From SVQP01 sp045603085 (GTDB lineage: Bacteria > Bacillota > Clostridia > Oscillospirales > CAG-272): DNA of 64,000 bases. A program made the position numbers and the translations under genes. The notes beneath the pieces were generated by a model. That model made no database searches and had not been told where the DNA came from. It was given only the letters and a program-made list of their open reading frames with translations. The stretch is from positions 1-64,000 of the forward strand of contig JAZULL010000113.1 of assembly GCA_045603085.1 (NCBI GenBank). Reading direction: 5' to 3'. This document shows, piece by piece, positions 43,149 to 51,703 of the stretch; the first letter of the stretch is position 1, and each line of letters begins with the position of its first letter.

Positions 43149-46048
43149 CTAACAATCCCACACTTAACAAGGAAGGCTTGCTTACAGCCAAATCGAAAAT
43201 AAAAAATCTCTTTTCCGAATACTGGTATATACTGATCGCCATGCTGATCCCCGCGGTGCTGGTATACCTGATGTATCTGGCACGCTTGGTGCACCCGTTT
43301 GGTAACGGGTGTGTATTGGTGCTTGACCTCAACGGTCAGTACGTTTACTTCTTCGAGGCACTGCGCAATTTCGTCGTAAACGGTGATACCAGTATCATAT
43401 ACTCATTCTCACGCGCTCTGGGCGGTGAATTTATGGGTATTTATGAGTACTATATCGCCAGCCCTTTCTCCTATCTGGTTTGTCTGTTTCCCGAGGACAG
43501 AATGTGTGAAGCACTTTTGTTCATGTTTATGGTCAAGGCTGCATTCTGTGCAGGCACCATGGCGTTCTACCTGCATCAATGTGAGGCGCGTATCAACCGT
43601 ATCGGTATCATCTGCTTTTCGGTGATGTATGCGCTGATGTCCTACTGTATTGTTCAGCAGAACAACACCATGTGGATCGACGCCGTTATTTGGTTCCCGC
43701 TTGTCATCTACGGCATTGAGCAGCTGGTCAAGTACGGCAGATACAAATGCTACGTTTGCTTCCTCGCCCTGACCCTGATCAGTAACTACTATATAGGTTA
43801 CATGGTCTGCGTCATGACCTTTATTTACTTCTTCGTTTATCTCTGGGGCTTCAAGCATTCCAACAACCCTTACCACGAAAGATTGCACGGAATCCGTTCC
43901 TTCCTGCGAATTGCATTCTATTCGATCATTGCGATCGGCATTTCTGCATTCATTATACTGACAGCGTATTATTCGCTGACGTTTGGTAAGACCGAATTCT
44001 CCAATCCCAACTGGGCGTTCTCCTCCAGGTTCAATTTCTTCGAGCTGTTCTATAAGTTCCTTCCCGCATCCTATGATACTGTGCGTCCCGCTGGTCTGCC
44101 TTTCGTGTATTGCGGCACGCTGACGCTTCTGCTCGTCCCCATGTTCTTCTTCAACAAGAAGTTCAAGTCTGCGGAAAAGGTTGCTTATGCGATCATTTTC
44201 ACCATCCTGATTTTCAGCATGGCCACCAGCTCGATCGACTTGATCTGGCATGGCTTCCAGAAGCCCAACTGGCTCAATAACCGATACAGCTTCATGCTTG
44301 GATTCTTTATGATCCTGCTTGCTTACCGGGCATTTACCAACATGAGAACGGTGAGCCGTAAGCCCATTATCGGTGTGGCGGCAGCCATCGGATTCGGGGT
44401 CATGATTCTGCAGGAATTTGCTCCTATGATCAAAGAGGACTTCAATCAGTACGTTGACGTTCACACCTTCCAGACAGTCTGGCTGACGATTGGTTGTCTG
44501 ATTGTCTTTACCATTCTTATCTGTCTGCTCCCTCGCGTCAAAAACAAGGAGCTGATATCCTGCGTGCTTGTATTCTTTGTTTGCGTTGAGATGTTCTTAA
44601 GCGGACTGTGCGATCTCAACGATCTTGACAAGGACGTTACCTTTACCAAGTATTCCTACTACAACGACTATCTCGATACGGTCAGGCCGATTATCAATAC
44701 CGTACAGGAAAATGATACTTCCTTCTACCGTATGGAAAAAACCTATCACCGTAAAACAAACGATAACTTTGCCCTGCAGATCCGCGGCCTTTCAAACTCA
44801 ACCTCCACGCTTAACGCAGACACCATTTATTTCCTGCGAATGATGGGCTATTCCTCCAAATCACACTGGTCCAAGTACCTGGGCGGTACACCGGTCAGCG
44901 ATTCCCTGCTTGGCATCAAGTATATCATGACCGATAAGGATATGAGCATCTATTACGGCGAGCCCGCATTTGACTCTGACGATTACGACAACGAAACCTA
45001 CGTTGTGTATCAGAATCCCTACTATATGAGCATCGCTTATGCAGTCAGCGATCAGATGGTTGATTTTGACCTGGATGCTTATGAAAATCCCTTTGAGCGC
45101 ATGAACGCTATGGTTTCTATGATGCTTGGCGAGGAAGATACGCTTCAGATATTTGTTCCCGCAACGCAGCTTTCCATGACGACGAAGGACGTTACCAAGG
45201 GACAAGCCGCTAAGCACGACCTGTATAAGGGTGACGGAGGCACCATTACGTTCAAATACGAGGTTCCCAAGGATACCGAGCTGTTCGTCTACTTCCCCAC
45301 AATTTATTCCAGAGAAGTCAACATGACCGCCAACGGTAAGTCTGTGGGTAAATGGGGTGGCAATGAAACCTGGAGAATCGTTTCCATTGGCGAAGTGGAA
45401 AAGTCCGATCTGGAACTCAAGCTGACCATCAAGAACGATTACGACAATTTCTACCTGCAGCAGGATCTGGAAAAGCCCTTTATCTATTCGCTGGATATGG
45501 AGGTGCTTGCAGAAGCAATGACCAGACTTCAGCAAGGCAACGTACAGATCGATCCCGATAATTATCGCGAGGATTATCTGCCCGGTACGGTAACCACCGA
45601 AAAGGAAAATCAACTGATCCTGACCACTATTCCCTACGATAAGGGCTGGCATATCATCGTTGACGGAAAGGTTGTGGAAACCTTTGAGGTTGCCAATGCT
45701 CTGATCGCTTATACTATCCCCGAGGCCGGTGAGCATTCCGTGCACATGATTTATTGCCCCAAGGAGCTTGTGATCGGCGTTGCCATCACCATCGTCTCGG
45801 TTATCGCATTCTTCCTGCTTGTCATATTCGAAAACAGACTTGCAAAGATCAGAGGCTACGGTGAATTCTTCCGCATTCCCAAAAGAGTTGCCCCAAATCT
45901 GACCGAGGAAGACGTTAAAGCATATCTTGCACAGCAGGAAGCCGACAATTCAACCGAGCTACCGCCTCCGACACCTCAAGAAGGGACTGCTGACCCAACC
46001 GAGGCACCCCAAGAAGAGCCTGCAGATCAAGAGGCACCACAAGAATAA
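43145..46048 (+). CDS. YfhO-family membrane protein
   Basis: A 967-residue integral membrane protein of the YfhO family, linked in Bacillus and related bacteria to glycosylation of lipoteichoic or other polymers by a GT-C-type fold. It has 12-14 helices in the first two-thirds, with extracytoplasmic loops carrying the LNGQYVYFFEALRNF and NNTMWIDAVIWFPLV patterns (the Asp-rich catalytic-like loop), then a soluble domain (about 530-870), a last helix (about 880-900) and a Pro/Glu-rich tail with PTPQEG...PTEAPQEEP repeats. Start overlaps DUF951. A hairpin and ruvA follow. Confidence 0.87.
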   Translation: MTNNPTLNKEGLLTAKSKIKNLFSEYWYILIAMLIPAVLVYLMYLARLVHPFGNGCVLVLDLNGQYVYFFEALRNFVVNGDTSIIYSFSRALGGEFMGIYEYYIASPFSYLVCLFPEDRMCEALLFMFMVKAAFCAGTMAFYLHQCEARINRIGIICFSVMYALMSYCIVQQNNTMWIDAVIWFPLVIYGIEQLVKYGRYKCYVCFLALTLISNYYIGYMVCVMTFIYFFVYLWGFKHSNNPYHERLHGIRSFLRIAFYSIIAIGISAFIILTAYYSLTFGKTEFSNPNWAFSSRFNFFELFYKFLPASYDTVRPAGLPFVYCGTLTLLLVPMFFFNKKFKSAEKVAYAIIFTILIFSMATSSIDLIWHGFQKPNWLNNRYSFMLGFFMILLAYRAFTNMRTVSRKPIIGVAAAIGFGVMILQEFAPMIKEDFNQYVDVHTFQTVWLTIGCLIVFTILICLLPRVKNKELISCVLVFFVCVEMFLSGLCDLNDLDKDVTFTKYSYYNDYLDTVRPIINTVQENDTSFYRMEKTYHRKTNDNFALQIRGLSNSTSTLNADTIYFLRMMGYSSKSHWSKYLGGTPVSDSLLGIKYIMTDKDMSIYYGEPAFDSDDYDNETYVVYQNPYYMSIAYAVSDQMVDFDLDAYENPFERMNAMVSMMLGEEDTLQIFVPATQLSMTTKDVTKGQAAKHDLYKGDGGTITFKYEVPKDTELFVYFPTIYSREVNMTANGKSVGKWGGNETWRIVSIGEVEKSDLELKLTIKNDYDNFYLQQDLEKPFIYSLDMEVLAEAMTRLQQGNVQIDPDNYREDYLPGTVTTEKENQLILTTIPYDKGWHIIVDGKVVETFEVANALIAYTIPEAGEHSVHMIYCPKELVIGVAITIVSVIAFFLLVIFENRLAKIRGYGEFFRIPKRVAPNLTEEDVKAYLAQQEADNSTELPPPTPQEGTADPTEAPQEEPADQEAPQE

Positions 46049-46052
46049 TATC

Positions 46053-46079
46053 AATCCCACGGGACTATCCCGTGGGATT
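46053..46079 (+). other. Strong hairpin between the yfhO-like gene and ruvA
   Basis: A perfect 12-base stem AATCCCACGGGA/TCCCGTGGGATT with loop CTA, 4 bases after the stop codon and directly before the ruvA ribosome site. It has no T-run and does not cover the AAGGAG, so it is more likely a processing or barrier element than a terminator. Confidence 0.68.
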
Positions 46080-46092
46080 CCAAGGAGATTTT

Positions 46093-46701
46093 ATGTTTTA
46101 CTATATCAGCGGAACGCTGGCTCATAAGAGCATGGGATTTGCCGTGATCGATGCCGGTGGCGTTGGCTACCGCATGACGGTCAGTCAGAATACATACGAT
46201 AAGCTCCCCTTAGCCGGCAATGCCGCAAAGCTTTATACTTACCTGGCTGTTCGAGAGGACGGTATTGAGTTGTTTGGTTTCTTTGATGAAACCGAGCTCT
46301 CCTCTTTCCAGATGCTGATTACGGTTTCCGGTGTTGGCCCAAAGGCGGCGATGTCCATCCTTTCGCTTCTGACCCCCGAAAAATTCGCTCTGGCTGTATG
46401 CACCGAGGACACCAAGGCGATTTCCAAGGCAAGCGGCGTTGGCCCTAAAACTGCGGCAAGAATCGTTCTGGAGCTTAAGGATAAGCTGATCAAGGAGCAC
46501 GGAAACGATTTTGGCACCGTTCCCGAGGCTGCAACCTCCGCAAAGGGTGCTCCTGCACGCGGCAAGCTGACGGAAGCCTTGGACGCATTGATGGTACTTG
46601 GTTACCAGCGCGCCGAGGCAACTGCTGTTCTCAAATCTCTGCCTACCGAGCAGATGACGCTGGAGGAGATCATCCGCCAGGCGCTCAAAAAGCTGATGTA
46701 A
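46093..46701 (+). CDS. ruvA: Holliday junction DNA helicase subunit RuvA
   Basis: Binds Holliday junctions and recruits RuvB. The 202-residue protein has the OB domain (MFYYISGTLAHKS, GIELFGFFDE), the helix-hairpin-helix region (ITVSGVGPKAAMSIL, KASGVGPKTAARIVLELKDKL) and the C-terminal domain III (LTEALDALMVLGYQRAEATAVL). Start at 46093 behind CAAGGAG; an extra seven codons upstream were rejected. RuvB follows after 13 bases. Confidence 0.97.
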   Translation: MFYYISGTLAHKSMGFAVIDAGGVGYRMTVSQNTYDKLPLAGNAAKLYTYLAVREDGIELFGFFDETELSSFQMLITVSGVGPKAAMSILSLLTPEKFALAVCTEDTKAISKASGVGPKTAARIVLELKDKLIKEHGNDFGTVPEAATSAKGAPARGKLTEALDALMVLGYQRAEATAVLKSLPTEQMTLEEIIRQALKKLM

Positions 46702-46714
46702 GGAGGATGACAGT

Positions 46715-47791
46715 ATGTTTGACGAACAGGATTTTGACTTTGAAAACCGAATTGTTTCGACCGGCTATTCTCCCGAGGATTCCGACATCGATGCTTCCCT
46801 GCGCCCCCAGACACTTGCCGACTACGTAGGACAGGATAAAGCCAAGGAAAATCTTAAGGTCTATATTGAAGCAGCTAAGATGCGAAGCGAATCGCTTGAT
46901 CACGTGCTGCTTTACGGCCCTCCCGGCCTCGGTAAAACCACGCTTTCCAACATTATCGCAAATGAAATGGGCGTCAATATCCGTATTACGTCCGGCCCTG
47001 CCATTGAAAAACAGGGTGACCTCGCGGCTCTTCTGACCAATCTCAATCAGGGTGACGTGCTGTTTATTGACGAGATCCACCGTCTTTCCAGATCTGTCGA
47101 GGAGATTCTCTACCCCGCCATGGAGGACTACGCGCTGGATATTATCATCGGCAAAGGCCCTGCCGCAAGAAGCATCCGTATCGATCTGCCCAGATTTACC
47201 CTGATCGGAGCTACCACCCGAGCAGGTCAGCTGACCACGCCGCTTCGTGATCGCTTTGGCGTACTGCTCAAGCTGGAGCTTTATACGCCCGAGGAGCTTG
47301 CATCCATCGTGCGCAGAAGCGCCGGAATTTTAGGCATTGCCATTACCGACGACGGCTCTTACGAAATCGCTTCCCGTTCCCGCGGCACGCCACGTATTGC
47401 AAACCGTCTGCTCAAGCGTGTCCGTGACTTCGCAATGGTCAGCGGCAAGGATGCCATCGATTCCGAGATCGCAGGTTATGCACTCAATAAGCTGGAGATC
47501 GACGAGCTGGGCCTTGATAATACCGACCGAAAGATTATGGAAACCATTATCAAGTTCTATGACGGCGGGCCCGTCGGTCTTGAGACACTCGCTGCTACCA
47601 TTGGTGAAGAGGCTGTGACCATTGAGGACGTATACGAGCCTTACCTGATGCAGCTCGGTTTCCTTTCGCGTACCCCGCGTGGCAGATGCGTAACCAGACT
47701 TGCATACGAGCATCTGGGACTGCGCACCCCGCCTGCAGCTAACAAGAACGTTAACTCCAATCAGGTTTCCTTCTTTGATGAACACAAATAA
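46715..47791 (+). CDS. ruvB: Holliday junction DNA helicase subunit RuvB
   Basis: AAA+ motor of branch migration. The 358 residues have LRPQTLADYVGQD, Walker A YGPPGLGKTTL, Walker B FIDEIHRLSRSVEEILYPAMED, GATTRAGQLTTPLRDRFG and the arginine finger region, and the C-terminal winged helix (PYLMQLGFLSRTPRGR). AAGGAGGATGACAGT precedes the ATG. Ends at a strong terminator shared with the convergent lipoprotein gene. Confidence 0.98.
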   Translation: MFDEQDFDFENRIVSTGYSPEDSDIDASLRPQTLADYVGQDKAKENLKVYIEAAKMRSESLDHVLLYGPPGLGKTTLSNIIANEMGVNIRITSGPAIEKQGDLAALLTNLNQGDVLFIDEIHRLSRSVEEILYPAMEDYALDIIIGKGPAARSIRIDLPRFTLIGATTRAGQLTTPLRDRFGVLLKLELYTPEELASIVRRSAGILGIAITDDGSYEIASRSRGTPRIANRLLKRVRDFAMVSGKDAIDSEIAGYALNKLEIDELGLDNTDRKIMETIIKFYDGGPVGLETLAATIGEEAVTIEDVYEPYLMQLGFLSRTPRGRCVTRLAYEHLGLRTPPAANKNVNSNQVSFFDEHK

Positions 47792-47793
47792 AG

Positions 47794-47828
47794 AAAAAGC
47801 TCCGCGACAGCGTCGCGGAGCTTTTTTT
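47794..47828. terminator. Bidirectional rho-independent terminator
   Basis: AAAAAGCTCCGCGAC/GTCGCGGAGCTTTTT stem with a 3-base loop and a T-run on the plus side, between ruvB and the convergent lipoprotein gene. Confidence 0.95.
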
Positions 47829-47830
47829 GT

Positions 47831-49882
47831 TTATTTGAGTTCAATGGATTTTACGTACATGACGTCGCCCTCGGCGCAAGCGTCGAAGTAGTCAAAGCGG
47901 ATGGCATTGACATCGCCGGACCAGAAAGCAAGACCGGAAACCTTGATCTCAAGGGTGTGATACTCGCCGTCAGCCACGACCTGCGCGCGCACGGACTTGC
48001 CGCCCTCGGCGTTCATGGTTGTGCCGGTGCACAGGAACAGCTCGGAGGAATAAGATCCTCTGCTGTTGGACGTTGGGATCATATAGGTGATGCAGATGGT
48101 GGTGTAATCCTCTGCCTTGAGAATCGGTGAGGAATTGGTGTAGTTAATGGTGACGTGCGGGTCGGATGCAGCCACAATGGTCAGAGAAGCCGCCTTTTCG
48201 GTATCGCTGAAGCTGACTGCGGTGTTGTTGGTAGCCTTAAGCTTCATCGCGGTATTGAGATCCACAACTTCCAGCTTCTGCATAGAGGTAGCTGCACTCT
48301 CATCCTCGATTCTGTCACTGATGTAGTTGTTGTGTAACGACTCATTGGTTGCAAAATCCTTGTTGGCTTTGAAGGTTTCGCGGATCTGCTCAAGCGAGCC
48401 GGTGGTCATCATATAGCTGTATTCAATGGGCTGGAAGGAAACGATCTTCATGGTGCACAGAGGGGCTACGTAGTTGGTCGCACCATTCAATGAATCCTTG
48501 CTGCCGTTATAAGCATGGCGACCCGCCAGAAGCGTATCCACGTTGGGCACGTAAAGACCGATACCGTAATTGGTCATGGAATGCGTCCATGCACACCAGG
48601 TTTCGGTATTGCTGTTTCTCATACGGAATACACAATCATTATGATATGTAGGGTCACCCCAGAATTCCAGTTTTTTCTCAGTGGTCAGAGGCTGATTCTC
48701 CCAAGACTTGGAGCCACCGTAATACGAGAAATCACCGAAATAGCTCAGCGTGTAGAATGCAGGAAGCTCCTGAGAAGCATATCTGTGCTCCCAGCCGGAG
48801 AAATCCACAAAGCGGTTATCCACGCGGACGTAATTCTCCTCCAGAACGTAGGTGTTTTCCATGTAGCTGATGGTCAGCTTGCCGTCATGACCCCAGTCCT
48901 GCGGCTGAGCCTTGATGTAGAGCGAATTTTCACCGACTACAATGTCAATGATACGGCTGGGATTGCCGTGCACGTCGCCGCCCTGTACGGGGTTGTAGGG
49001 CCAACGCGTACCGTTATAGTCACCTTCGACGTAATCGCCATTGCTGTAGGTACCGTAGTAGGACTGCTGTACAAGTCTGCCTGTATCGGCCTGATTGATC
49101 AGGTTATCAATACCGCCGATCTTTTTCTGAAGATCACTCAGATAGCAGATACCGCCGCCCCAGGAAAGGCGGATACCCAGCTTATAGAAATCGTTTTCGA
49201 TATAATAGACATCGCTTGAATAGACCTCGCAAACCTCGGTCTTGACGTCGCAAAGTGCAAAGGCGGTGTCCTTGTTTTCGCAGGTGCTGAACGTAATTGC
49301 GGTCAGCTCGGTGGCCTTTTTGCCTTCGAGATAGTCCTTTGTCAGCGCGCAGAAGGTCTGCTTACCGGCTTCGAGATAAAACAGATCGTTGACCGTCTTA
49401 CTGCCGATCTTGTAGGTAACCGTGCACTTCAAGGGCGCATCTGATACAAAGCACAGCGTCAATCTGTTGAACTGCTCGGTGATCGGATGTTCCAACGTAA
49501 CTGTAAAGTTCTGATTGATCTTGAACTTGCCGTCCTGCACAGAATCAAAGCCGGTTGCGCTGTAACCAAGGCCGCTTGCGGTGGTAACGGCGGCGTTTGA
49601 TCCGCTTTGATTGACGTTCAGGGCGGTGTCAAAATTGATGGAGGGTTTACTTGCAATGTCGGAGCTGGTATCGGGATCGGTAGTGCTCTCATCGGTCGTC
49701 TGATCCGAGGAGCTGTCCTCGTTGTCTGTTGTTTCTTCGGGATTGGTGTCCGGTTGCTCGGATTGACCGGGAGTGGTCCCTTCGGGGTTGTTACTGCCCG
49801 TGTTGCATGCGGCAAACTGCAATGCCATCAAAAAGCAAAGAGCCAGCGCCAGCAAAGAGATAATTTTTCTTGTTTGTTTCAT
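47831..49882 (-). CDS. Large extracellular lipoprotein with C-terminal beta-sandwich module
   Basis: A 683-residue secreted protein with no family I can name. It begins with a signal peptide and lipobox-like LQFAAC (Cys about 26), then a Thr/Ser/Glu/Asp-rich linker to about residue 80. Residues 230-500 have WGGGICYLSDLQKK and PVQGGDVHG-type loops and a Trp/Tyr/Asp-rich core, suggesting a glycan-binding or glycoside-type domain. The last 130 residues form a beta-sandwich ending WSGDVNAIRFDYFDACAEGDVMYVKSIEL, resembling a module in the next two secreted proteins. It has its own consensus promoter. Catalytic residues are not apparent. Confidence 0.8.
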   Translation of the reverse strand: MKQTRKIISLLALALCFLMALQFAACNTGSNNPEGTTPGQSEQPDTNPEETTDNEDSSSDQTTDESTTDPDTSSDIASKPSINFDTALNVNQSGSNAAVTTASGLGYSATGFDSVQDGKFKINQNFTVTLEHPITEQFNRLTLCFVSDAPLKCTVTYKIGSKTVNDLFYLEAGKQTFCALTKDYLEGKKATELTAITFSTCENKDTAFALCDVKTEVCEVYSSDVYYIENDFYKLGIRLSWGGGICYLSDLQKKIGGIDNLINQADTGRLVQQSYYGTYSNGDYVEGDYNGTRWPYNPVQGGDVHGNPSRIIDIVVGENSLYIKAQPQDWGHDGKLTISYMENTYVLEENYVRVDNRFVDFSGWEHRYASQELPAFYTLSYFGDFSYYGGSKSWENQPLTTEKKLEFWGDPTYHNDCVFRMRNSNTETWCAWTHSMTNYGIGLYVPNVDTLLAGRHAYNGSKDSLNGATNYVAPLCTMKIVSFQPIEYSYMMTTGSLEQIRETFKANKDFATNESLHNNYISDRIEDESAATSMQKLEVVDLNTAMKLKATNNTAVSFSDTEKAASLTIVAASDPHVTINYTNSSPILKAEDYTTICITYMIPTSNSRGSYSSELFLCTGTTMNAEGGKSVRAQVVADGEYHTLEIKVSGLAFWSGDVNAIRFDYFDACAEGDVMYVKSIELK

Positions 49883-49915
49883 AATTTGTTTCCTTCCGTT
49901 CAGAGGTTATAGACT

Positions 49916-49944
49916 ATTATACTACATTTAGACAGATTTGTCAA
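49916..49944 (-). promoter_or_regulatory. Sigma-A promoter of the lipoprotein gene
   Basis: Minus strand TTGACA and TATAAT with 17 bases between, 34 bases before the start and directly after the upstream gene's terminator. Confidence 0.86.
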
Positions 49945-49950
49945 TCATAA

Positions 49951-49974
49951 AGGGCTGGCGCAAGCGTCAGCCCT
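49951..49974 (-). terminator. Terminator after the 514-residue secreted protein gene
   Basis: An AGGGCTGgCG stem with matching CGtCAGCCCT (one G-T pair) lies 12 bases after the stop codon of the gene at 49986; a T-rich run follows on the minus strand. Confidence 0.75.
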
Positions 49975-49985
49975 TGTGACGGCAA

Positions 49986-51530
49986 TCAATCCTTTTTCTT
50001 TACGACGGCTGCTGTGCCGAGCATTACAAATACTGCAAGCACGGGCGCGAAGATTACAGAGCCGCAATCCTTTGTTTTCTCGGGGGGCGTGGTCTGCTGT
50101 TCGCTTTCCTGAGATTCTCCTTGCGTGGGATCTTCCTCATCCTCAACAGTGGTGTCCTTTTCCGTAGTTACCATATCTCCGCCGGGGTCAACTCCGAGCA
50201 GATCATATAAATAAGCGTCCGCGTAATTCTTTGCGTCCTCAAACGTACGGAAAGCCGCGATGTAAGCCACGTCAAAGCTGTTGGCCTCGGGATCGGTATG
50301 GTCGATACCGGTAAAGTCGCAACGGATCATATTGATTCTTCCCTGCCAATCCAGATCGTCGGTCAGGTCAAGCACGCCCAGACACCAGCCTGCATTATAT
50401 TCCACCTCATCCAGCAGGAATTCACAGCTGCAATTGGGTTGTGCGCCAAGTACGTCACCTGCGCTGTAATAGAAGGTGCCGGATTCAGCAAAACAATTTT
50501 TTGTCAATACGACAAGTACCGGAAAATCCTTGGCTTCGTAAGAGATCGGAGATTTGGGTGAGAAGATGACGTAGCCAGAGCCTGTCTTGGAGGTCATCTT
50601 GATGGTTCCGTCATCATTGACCGCGAAATCAAAATTAGAACCGTTGAATCTGTTGAACTGCTCCATCTTGGAATCCCAGATCACGGCAGGCTGTCCCTCG
50701 GGAACGGTCGCGGAATCAGCAATGGGAGCAAAATTGTTGACGTTATCCTCGGGCTGTGCGCTATCCTCGCCAAAAGGAACCTCGCCCTGAAATTCGTTGA
50801 CGCAGATCTCGATGGGAGAGCCGGTTACGCCGGTATAGAAGGACATGCCAACGTAAGCACCGTCCGCACAATACTGATCCAGCACGTTGTCAGCAGTTTT
50901 TCCGGCATCATAGAATTCCTGGCCGCACAGATAGAAGGTATATCCCCAATCGTCGTGTCTGACCTCAAAGGTATAAACCTCTTGTCCCTGCTCGTTTACG
51001 GGAATGGTAATTGCCATCTCGCTGAACAGCTTCCAGCCGTTATCATCGTCAAGCGAGAAAAACTGTGCAATGGCAGATCCTTTACCTGCACCGCGAACCA
51101 GTACCGAAACGCCCTCGCCGTAACCGGTCTGACCGGGTGCATAGATTTCTTGGCTATGCAGAGAGAAGGAAACCCAGTGGTCCTTGTCGTCATACTCGCC
51201 GCCGTATGCAAAATCAAGCACGGTAAACTGTACCGAAACTGCGTTGCCCTTTCCGTCAGCATTCTGCGCCTTAAGATCATAGGTATTTTTGGTGTGAACG
51301 TGCGTATAGGGGGTATTGTTGGTATAGTCGGCAGAGATCAGCATAAGGCCCTTATCAAGCTCATACTTATAGCCGCATGCGGGTCTGTAGCTTTCTTCAT
51401 CCTGGTAATCATCTGCTGCGCGCGAGGTAACCCAGTCACCTTCCACAATTGCACTTGCGGGTACAGTCAGCATGACGGCAGAGCAAGCAATCATGGCAAA
51501 TGCCAACATCCAAGTCAAAAACTTTTTCAT
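49986..51530 (-). CDS. Secreted protein with Cys...KKKD C-terminal tail (paralog A)
   Basis: A 514-residue exported protein, function unknown. A signal peptide (about 1-27, VPASA cleavage) is followed by a beta-rich half (30-265, a concanavalin-like look), a second beta-sandwich (about 285-440) with PISYEAKDFPVLVVLTKNC and WQGRINMIRCDF, an acidic Thr/Glu linker, and a C-terminal 26-residue tail from Cys489: a hydrophobic segment ending VVKKKD. That tail is the same length as in its neighbour. The two proteins share the DY..EESY and EVYTFEV motifs and are clearly duplicates. The promoter is similar too. It may bind glycans at the surface. Confidence 0.85.
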   Translation of the reverse strand: MKKFLTWMLAFAMIACSAVMLTVPASAIVEGDWVTSRAADDYQDEESYRPACGYKYELDKGLMLISADYTNNTPYTHVHTKNTYDLKAQNADGKGNAVSVQFTVLDFAYGGEYDDKDHWVSFSLHSQEIYAPGQTGYGEGVSVLVRGAGKGSAIAQFFSLDDDNGWKLFSEMAITIPVNEQGQEVYTFEVRHDDWGYTFYLCGQEFYDAGKTADNVLDQYCADGAYVGMSFYTGVTGSPIEICVNEFQGEVPFGEDSAQPEDNVNNFAPIADSATVPEGQPAVIWDSKMEQFNRFNGSNFDFAVNDDGTIKMTSKTGSGYVIFSPKSPISYEAKDFPVLVVLTKNCFAESGTFYYSAGDVLGAQPNCSCEFLLDEVEYNAGWCLGVLDLTDDLDWQGRINMIRCDFTGIDHTDPEANSFDVAYIAAFRTFEDAKNYADAYLYDLLGVDPGGDMVTTEKDTTVEDEEDPTQGESQESEQQTTPPEKTKDCGSVIFAPVLAVFVMLGTAAVVKKKD

Positions 51531-51567
51531 AACAGTTCTCCTTCCAAGAAGAAATATTTACATACAT

Positions 51568-51596
51568 ATTATAGCACGAATTCTCTTTGATGTAAA
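51568..51596 (-). promoter_or_regulatory. Sigma-A promoter of paralog A
   Basis: Minus strand TTTACA and TATAAT with 17 bases between. CCTATTTAC and the GTGCTATAAT context also occur at the paralog B promoter. Confidence 0.75.
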
Positions 51597-51649
51597 TAGG
51601 GACAATTTACAAATCCGATGCTCTCTGTATGACAATTTCAACAAGAAGA

Positions 51650-51673
51650 GGGGCTACCGCGTGCGGTAGCCCC
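51650..51673 (-). terminator. Terminator after paralog B
   Basis: GGGGCTACCGC/GCGGTAGCCCC stem with a 2-base loop, 31 bases after the stop of the gene at 51704. A pyrimidine-rich run (TCTTCTTGTTG) follows on the minus strand. Confidence 0.75.
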
Positions 51674-51703
51674 ATAAAAGCTATTTTTTATAGAGACTTT
51701 AAA

